Part shown: positions 28,351 through 35,670 of the stretch, piece by piece
How the letters are laid out: the number at the start of each line of letters is the position of its first letter
Numbering within the stretch: the stretch's first letter is position 1
Assembly (NCBI RefSeq): GCF_015070385.1
Contig: NZ_JADCSA010000018.1
Location: forward strand, 1 to 35,670
Length of the DNA stretch: 35,670 nt
Direction of reading: 5' to 3'
From: Nocardioides malaquae
GTDB taxonomy: Bacteria > Actinomycetota > Actinomycetes > Propionibacteriales > Nocardioidaceae
Notes under the pieces: generated by a model
What the model was told of the DNA's origin: nothing
What the model saw: only the letters and a program-made list of their open reading frames with translations
Databases searched by the model: none
Program-made: the position numbers and the translations under genes

Positions 28351-30189
28351 TCAGGCCTCGGGGCGACCCAGCAGCGTACGCACCTTCTCCGCGCCCAGCG
28401 CCACGATCAGCGTGGGCAGGCGCGGCCCGCGGTCGGCGTCGACGAGCAGGTTGTAGAGGAGCCGGAAGAAGGTCTTCTGGTCGGCCTTCACCTCGTCGGT
28501 CGGCGCAGCGTCGACGGCCAGCCCGTGGGCCAGCTTCGGCACGCCGTAGACCACCGTGGTGACCTCGTCCTGGGTGAGCTCCGCGGGCAGGTGCTCGGCC
28601 AGCAGGTCGAGCCAGCGCTGCTCGTCGGCGGAGAGCGACGCGAGCCGTGCCGTGTCGGGGGCCTCGCGCACGTTCGTACGCTCGTCGGCCGGCACGAACT
28701 CGGCCGTCCACTGCATCGCCTTCGTCAGCCGCGGCTCGAGGTCGGCCACGGAGTCGTGCGGGAAGCCGACCGAGGAGATGACCTGGCTGATGAGCTCGGC
28801 CGAGCCGGCGGTCACGTCGGCGACCGACGACAGGGTGCGGAACGGCACCTGGACGGCGCTGACGGGCAGTGGGCCGCCCGCGGTGGCCGCGGCGCGCTCG
28901 TGGGCGAGCACCGCGACGTCGCGCTTGGCCGGGTCGGCGGCCTTCTTGGTCAGCGCGTCCCACTCGTCGTAGAGCCGGACGACCTCGGGGCCGAAGTCGA
29001 TGCTGAAGGTCTGCTTGGGGGCGCGGCGCACGTAGAGCCAGCGCAGGATGGCCGGCTCGAGGATCCGCAGGGCGTCGGCGGCGGTGGGCACCCCGCCCGA
29101 CGACGACGACATCTTCTGCATGCCGGCGAAGCCGACGAAGCCGTAGGCGACGAAGGAGGGGGCGCGGCCTCCGAAGACCTTCACCACGTCCTTGCCGACC
29201 GTGTAGGACGACCCGGGCGTCGCGTGGTCGGCGCCGCCGGGCTCGAAGTCGACACCCTCGAAGACCCAGCGCATCGGCCAGTCGACCTTCCACACCAGCT
29301 TGCCCTCGTCCTGCGTGGCCACGTTGGTGACCCCGGAGAAGGAGCACGAGGTGCAGGTGTAGGCCAGGTCGGTGGTCTCGTCGTCGTACGCCGTGAGAGT
29401 CACGGTGTCGCGCCCGCACTCGCGGCAGTAGGGCTTGTAGGGGAAGCGGGCGAGGTCCTCGTCGCCGGGCACGGCCGCGGTGTCGGCGGAGTCGACGTCG
29501 GTCTCGTCGACCTCGGCGGTCGACTCCGACGCCACGCCCGCCTCACCTTCAGCGTCGTCCTGGTTGCCGACGACCGGGGTGGCTGCCTTGGTGCGGTAGC
29601 GCGCGAGCACCTGCTCGATCCGGCCGCGCTCGCGGATGGCGAGCAGGATCTGGTCGCGGTAGGCGCCCGAGCGGTACATCTCGGTCTGGGAGATCTCCTC
29701 CATCTCGACGCCCATCTCGGCGAGGGCCTCGCGCAGCGGCGCCTTGAAGTGCTCTGCCCAGGAGTCGTGGCAGCCCCACGGGTCCGGCACGGCGCTCAGC
29801 GGGCGACCGATGTGCTCGGCCCAGGAGGCGTCGACCCCGGCCGGCACCTTGCGGAAGCGGTCGTAGTCGTCCCAGCTGTGCAGGTGGCGGGTCTTCACAC
29901 CGCGGCGGCGCAGCTCGTCGGCCACGAAGTGGACGGTGAGGAACTCGCGCAGGTTGCCCAGGTGGACCGGGCCCGAGGGCGAGGCGCCGGAGGCGCAGGT
30001 CACGAGCTCGCGGCCCTCGGCGTGACGGACGGCCTCATCGGCCGCCCGGGTCACCCAGTCGGTCGGCGTCTGGCCGGCGCCACCCTTGCCACGGCCCCGT
30101 CGACCCTGCTTCTGGCCCTGCTGGGGACCCTGCTCAGCCTCGCCCGGGGGCGTGTCGGGGGTGGACGGGGGCTGCACGTCAGAAGGCAC
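28351..30189 (-). CDS. lysS: Lysyl-tRNA synthetase, class I (LysRS1)
   Basis: The 612-residue enzyme has the class I signatures SGPVHLGN at 72-79 (the HIGH-like site) and KMSSSSG at 359-365. Cysteines at 255, 258, 279 and 282 likely bind zinc. It charges tRNA-Lys. Most bacteria use the unrelated class II enzyme, so class I is notable, though known in some actinobacteria. An N-terminal extension (1-40) is rich in Gly, Gln and Arg, and an acidic insertion at about 209-244 precedes the zinc site. GTG 30189 follows AGGAG by 7 bases. A minus-strand TAGCGT box lies at 30228-30233. DUF1275 follows after 8 bases. Confidence 0.95.
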   Translation of the reverse strand: MPSDVQPPSTPDTPPGEAEQGPQQGQKQGRRGRGKGGAGQTPTDWVTRAADEAVRHAEGRELVTCASGASPSGPVHLGNLREFLTVHFVADELRRRGVKTRHLHSWDDYDRFRKVPAGVDASWAEHIGRPLSAVPDPWGCHDSWAEHFKAPLREALAEMGVEMEEISQTEMYRSGAYRDQILLAIRERGRIEQVLARYRTKAATPVVGNQDDAEGEAGVASESTAEVDETDVDSADTAAVPGDEDLARFPYKPYCRECGRDTVTLTAYDDETTDLAYTCTSCSFSGVTNVATQDEGKLVWKVDWPMRWVFEGVDFEPGGADHATPGSSYTVGKDVVKVFGGRAPSFVAYGFVGFAGMQKMSSSSGGVPTAADALRILEPAILRWLYVRRAPKQTFSIDFGPEVVRLYDEWDALTKKAADPAKRDVAVLAHERAAATAGGPLPVSAVQVPFRTLSSVADVTAGSAELISQVISSVGFPHDSVADLEPRLTKAMQWTAEFVPADERTNVREAPDTARLASLSADEQRWLDLLAEHLPAELTQDEVTTVVYGVPKLAHGLAVDAAPTDEVKADQKTFFRLLYNLLVDADRGPRLPTLIVALGAEKVRTLLGRPEA

Positions 30190-30227
30190 GGCCGTACTCC
30201 TGTGGGTCGAGGTGGTGGCGCAGTCGA

Positions 30228-30233
30228 ACGCTA
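30228..30233 (-). promoter_or_regulatory. -10 box upstream of lysS
   Basis: TAGCGT on the minus strand lies 38 bases before the lysS GTG, leaving room for the AGGAG ribosome site (30197-30201). A poor -35 match, TGGACC, lies about 15 bases upstream. It is downstream of the terminator-like hairpin at 30291-30337. Confidence 0.4.
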
Positions 30234-30286
30234 CCGCCAGTGACCGACGGTCCACGCACGAGACGGGGTGCGGGGCCGGGGCCGAG

Positions 30287-30337
30287 AAAAGATGTGGCCG
30301 CAGGAACATCCCCCCACGGTGTCCTGCGGCCAACATC
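30287..30337 (-). terminator. Strong minus-strand hairpin with U-tract between lysS and the LuxR-type gene
   Basis: Arms 30291-30305 and 30322-30337 are inverted copies with a single bulged base; the loop is 16 bases. On the minus strand the stem is followed by four T residues (30290-30287), so it is an intrinsic terminator in that direction. It stands about 100 bases upstream of lysS and about 40 bases downstream of a minus-strand promoter candidate. Confidence 0.7.
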
Positions 30338-30372
30338 GATGCACGGCCGGGACCCCCAGGTTCCATGCCGTT
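30287..30372 (-). ncRNA. Candidate structured small RNA or lysS leader attenuator
   Basis: On the minus strand TTGCTA (30402-30407) and CACAAT (30379-30384), 17 bases apart, look like a promoter. A transcript from about 30372 would end at the U-tract near 30287, about 86 bases. Before the terminator stem it can form another hairpin, with ACGGC/GCCGT closing GGAxCC/GGxTCC. No coding frame is apparent. I see no T-box consensus. Either a free small RNA or a conditional terminator ahead of lysS would fit. Confidence 0.35.
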
Positions 30373-30428
30373 CTACGGATTGTGCCGATGTTTCCGACGG
30401 GTAGCAAGAGACAACCTGCCAGTGGCAC

Positions 30429-30434
30429 TAACAT
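30429..30434 (+). promoter_or_regulatory. Leaderless-type -10 box of the LuxR-type regulator gene
   Basis: TAACAT lies 6 bases before the ATG at 30441, with no ribosome site between. No -35 box is obvious. Confidence 0.5.
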
Positions 30435-30440
30435 GCCACC

Positions 30441-33769
<3,329 letters not shown>

Positions 33770-33823
33770 CCCAAACGGACCCCGGCCTTGTCGGATCCGC
33801 ATCCAGGGTCCACGATGTGCTCC

Positions 33824-34639
33824 ATGTCACGTGACGTGGATCTCTCCAACCTGTCCGTCGCCATCACCGGCGCGGGCCGCGGCATCGGTGCCGCGACCAC
33901 CCGGATCCTGGCCGAGGCCGGCGCCCGGGTGGTGATCAGCGACCGTGACGAGGAGGCCCTTGCCTCCACCGCCGGGACCCTCGGGCTCGACTCCTACCCG
34001 CTCGACGTGACCGACCCCGACCAGTGGGCCGCCTACGCCGACTTCGCCGGCGACGTCGACGTGCTCGTCAACAACGCCGGGATCATGCCTGTCGGGCGAT
34101 TCCTGGAGGAGACGCCCCGCACGACCCAGCAGGTCTTCGAGATCAACACCCTCGGCCCCATCCATGGCACGCGTGCCTTCCTGCCGGGCATGGTCGCGCG
34201 CGGCAGCGGCCACGTGGTCAACATCGTCTCGGCCGTGGGCCGGGTCGCGCTGCCGGGCGGGGCGACGTACTCCGCCTCCAAGCATGCCGTGGTCGGCTTC
34301 TCGGAGGCCCTGCGCGAGGAGGTCGGGCCGCTCGGCATCGACGTCTCGATGGTGTTGCCGGTGATCGTGCAGACCCAGCTCGGCCACGGGGTGGCGGCCA
34401 CGCGTGGGGTGCCCCAGCTCAAGCCGGAGGAGGTCGCCGACGTGATCGTCGACGTGATCCGTCGCCCGGTCGCGGAGGCGTGGGCGCCGCGGTGGGGCCA
34501 GCCGATCGCCAAGTTCTCCTCCGTGCTGCCGCGCCGGCTGCAGGCGATGGCGAGCCGGGCGCTCAAGGCCGACAGCGTGCTCACCGGAGCGGACGCGTCG
34601 AAGCGTGCGGCCTACGAAGAGCGGGTGCGGGGGGTCTGA
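33824..34639 (+). CDS. Short-chain dehydrogenase/reductase family oxidoreductase
   Basis: The 271-residue protein has the classical SDR pattern: TGAGRGIG at 15-22 for NAD(P), VLVNNAGIMP for the fold, a serine in NIVSAVGR, and YSASK for the catalytic Tyr and Lys. The acidic D in VVISDRDEE after the second strand favours NAD over NADP, but this is weak. The substrate is unknown. Starts at 33788 (TTG), 33815 and 33824 are possible; I chose 33824, where the SDR domain follows closely and a CACGAT box lies 7 bases upstream. It follows purA by 54 bases. Confidence 0.88.
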   Translation: MSRDVDLSNLSVAITGAGRGIGAATTRILAEAGARVVISDRDEEALASTAGTLGLDSYPLDVTDPDQWAAYADFAGDVDVLVNNAGIMPVGRFLEETPRTTQQVFEINTLGPIHGTRAFLPGMVARGSGHVVNIVSAVGRVALPGGATYSASKHAVVGFSEALREEVGPLGIDVSMVLPVIVQTQLGHGVAATRGVPQLKPEEVADVIVDVIRRPVAEAWAPRWGQPIAKFSSVLPRRLQAMASRALKADSVLTGADASKRAAYEERVRGV

Positions 34640-34671
34640 TCCCGCCGTTCCGCTCCACGGAAGCTGTCCGG

Positions 34672-34691
34672 AGCGAGGTTCTTCCCTCGCT
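34672..34691. promoter_or_regulatory. Hairpin overlapping the -10 box of the secreted protein gene
   Basis: AGCGAGG and CCTCGCT form a perfect 7-base-pair stem with a TTCTTC loop. Its last base is the first base of the TACGGT box at 34691. It could be a terminator for the SDR gene or an operator for the next gene. Confidence 0.45.
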
Positions 34692-34696
34692 ACGGT
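34691..34696 (+). promoter_or_regulatory. Leaderless-type -10 box of the secreted protein gene
   Basis: TACGGT lies 7 bases before the ATG at 34704, with no ribosome site between. Confidence 0.5.
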
Positions 34697-34703
34697 GACG
34701 ACC

Positions 34704-35528
34704 ATGAAGTCGTTGAAGCGTGGAGCTCGGAGTGCGAGCAGGTTCCTGGTCCTCGCGGCGTTGGTGGCCGCCCTGACGCCGACGGCGCCCGCCGTGGCGG
34801 CTGACCCGGAGGGCACCGACCACCCCCACGTCCTGCCCGGCTTACGGGACGGCTACGCCGTGGCCACCCCGGGGCACACGACCAGCTCCATGGTCCCGTT
34901 GGTCAACCGGTCGGGAAAGAAGCAGAAGGTCTGGGTCACCTTCACCCGCACCTGCCTCTACGACGGCGGGCAGCAGAAGGAGATCGTGGCCCAGAAGCGG
35001 GTCACCGTCCCGGGGGACCGGCGCACCGTGAAGGGGGGCTACCCCGTCGCCTACGTGGCGGCCGAGGTGCCCATGCTCCAGGAGTGCGGGCAGGATGGTG
35101 ACGGCTACGGAGACACCCTGGGGTGGACGTCGGTCAACCTCACCACGGACCGTCCGACAGCGGCCACCGGTGGAGGGGTGTTCGACCTGCACAAGTGGGG
35201 CAAGCCCCACACGAAGAAGAACCGGAAGTTCAACCTGCGCATCCACGAGCCGCAGCCGACCCCGGCCAAGCACTACAAGATCCACCACGCCTACCCGGTC
35301 AAGCACAAGAAGAAGTTCGCCAGGCTCCTGATCGACGTCAACAACGCCACCCACCTGCGCTGGTGGTGCAACAAGCCGGGCGTCGAGGGCAACTTCCGCT
35401 CGCAGCGCAAGGCGTACAACGCCGCGTGGAACAAGTTCTTCCGGAAGAACAAGAAGCCGTCGCTCTCCAAGGTGGCTCTCTTCCAGCGCGACCTCCAGCG
35501 CCGCACCACCTTCCGCTTCTACTGCTGA
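34704..35528 (+). CDS. Secreted basic protein with conserved-looking cysteines, function unknown
   Basis: The 274-residue product starts with a signal peptide (MKSLKRGARSASRF, a hydrophobic core, cleavage near AVAAD at about residue 34). The mature protein is lysine- and tyrosine-rich and has cysteines in FTRTCLYDGG, LQECGQDGDG, RWWCNKPG and the final FRFYC, an even number that could pair as disulfides outside the cell. GQDGDGYGD resembles a calcium-binding loop, but this is only a pattern. I recognise no family. The start fits a leaderless message. Confidence 0.7.
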   Translation: MKSLKRGARSASRFLVLAALVAALTPTAPAVAADPEGTDHPHVLPGLRDGYAVATPGHTTSSMVPLVNRSGKKQKVWVTFTRTCLYDGGQQKEIVAQKRVTVPGDRRTVKGGYPVAYVAAEVPMLQECGQDGDGYGDTLGWTSVNLTTDRPTAATGGGVFDLHKWGKPHTKKNRKFNLRIHEPQPTPAKHYKIHHAYPVKHKKKFARLLIDVNNATHLRWWCNKPGVEGNFRSQRKAYNAAWNKFFRKNKKPSLSKVALFQRDLQRRTTFRFYC

Positions 35529-35609
35529 CCGGCCCGCCGCCGCCCTCGCCTCACGGTCCCCTCACGCACCTGCTGAAATGGTCGGTATTTCGCGGCGGAT
35601 TCCAGTTGG

Positions 35610-35669
35610 TCACGCAACACCGTGGTGTTTGTGGTGGGTCAAGAGTAGGTCGTCGAGGACCTCGGCCGG
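35610..35669 (-). mobile_element. Possible C-terminal end of an IS30-like transposase, cut by the right edge
   Basis: On the minus strand the last 19 codons before a stop at 35610 read PAEVLDDLLLTHHKHHGVA, which resembles the TPAEVLDELL ending of IS30-family transposases. Only this fragment is visible. A stretch with a weak AACACC/GGTGTT inverted repeat (35616-35629) overlaps it. The 80 bases between the secreted protein stop and this frame may hold the element's end. Confidence 0.3.
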
Positions 35670-35670
35670 G

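Noticed and set aside
28267-30243. Long plus-strand frame opposite lysS
   Set aside because: It overlaps the whole lysS gene on the other strand and its sequence is Gly/Val/Arg/Leu-rich without motifs.
30190-30440. T-box riboswitch upstream of lysS
   Set aside because: There is a terminator-like hairpin, but the T-box consensus and antiterminator sequence are absent, so only a generic attenuator or small RNA is supported.

Overview
The window is GC-rich DNA, densely coding on both strands. Gene content suggests an actinobacterium close to Nocardioides: a dnaK-grpE-dnaJ-hspR cluster with HAIR operators, a DUF222/13E12-type protein, a DUF3151 protein, a fused CopD/CtaG protein, a SigE-type sigma factor, class I lysyl-tRNA synthetase, class II aldolase, and many starts that look leaderless. 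The genus is an inference. It reads as ordinary chromosome; only the two ends (a cut 13E12-family gene, a possible IS30-like tail) and a vapBC pair look mobile.

Layout. 1-4046: a DUF222 protein cut by the left edge (minus), a sucrase/ferredoxin-like protein, an MFS_3 exporter and an anchored Ig-like protein. 4156-8447: HAIR operator, dnaK, grpE, a palindromic element, dnaJ, hspR. 8494-11777 (minus): a stand-alone receiver protein, then copC and a copD-ctaG fusion. 11943-13529 (minus): a secreted GH16-like protein without a visible catalytic motif. 13643-16363: second HAIR operator and clpB. 16403-21948: a duplicated membrane protein, an aminotransferase, pyrE, a DedA protein, a SpoU-type RNA methyltransferase, vapBC and a small membrane protein. 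21962-24576: a membrane-anchored putative anti-sigma protein coupled to a SigE-family sigma factor, divergent from fba. 24742-28342: DHA2-type exporter, DUF3151 protein, an unknown anchored protein, DUF1275 protein. 28351-31409: lysS and, divergently, an orphan LuxR-type regulator, with a structured minus-strand RNA candidate between them. 31406-35528: diacylglycerol-kinase-like protein, purA with a candidate attenuator leader, an SDR and a secreted cysteine-containing protein. 35610-35669: possible end of an IS30-like transposase.

How it works together. The clearest module is the HspR heat-shock regulon: the repressor is encoded last in the dnaK operon, and its inverted-repeat operator is seen both before dnaK and before clpB. 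The two copper genes overlap by 4 bases and should be co-translated. pyrE and purA serve nucleotide synthesis but are not adjacent. No gap without a gene exceeds about 250 bases; the largest (30190-30440, 13530-13768, 4047-4268) hold promoters, operators or hairpins, described below. I saw no tRNA, rRNA or CRISPR array.

No complete new multi-gene system is evident. The best leads for something undescribed are RNA-level: the purA leader, in which two repeated hexamers permit mutually exclusive folds, and the terminator-ended RNA candidate between lysS and the LuxR-type gene.
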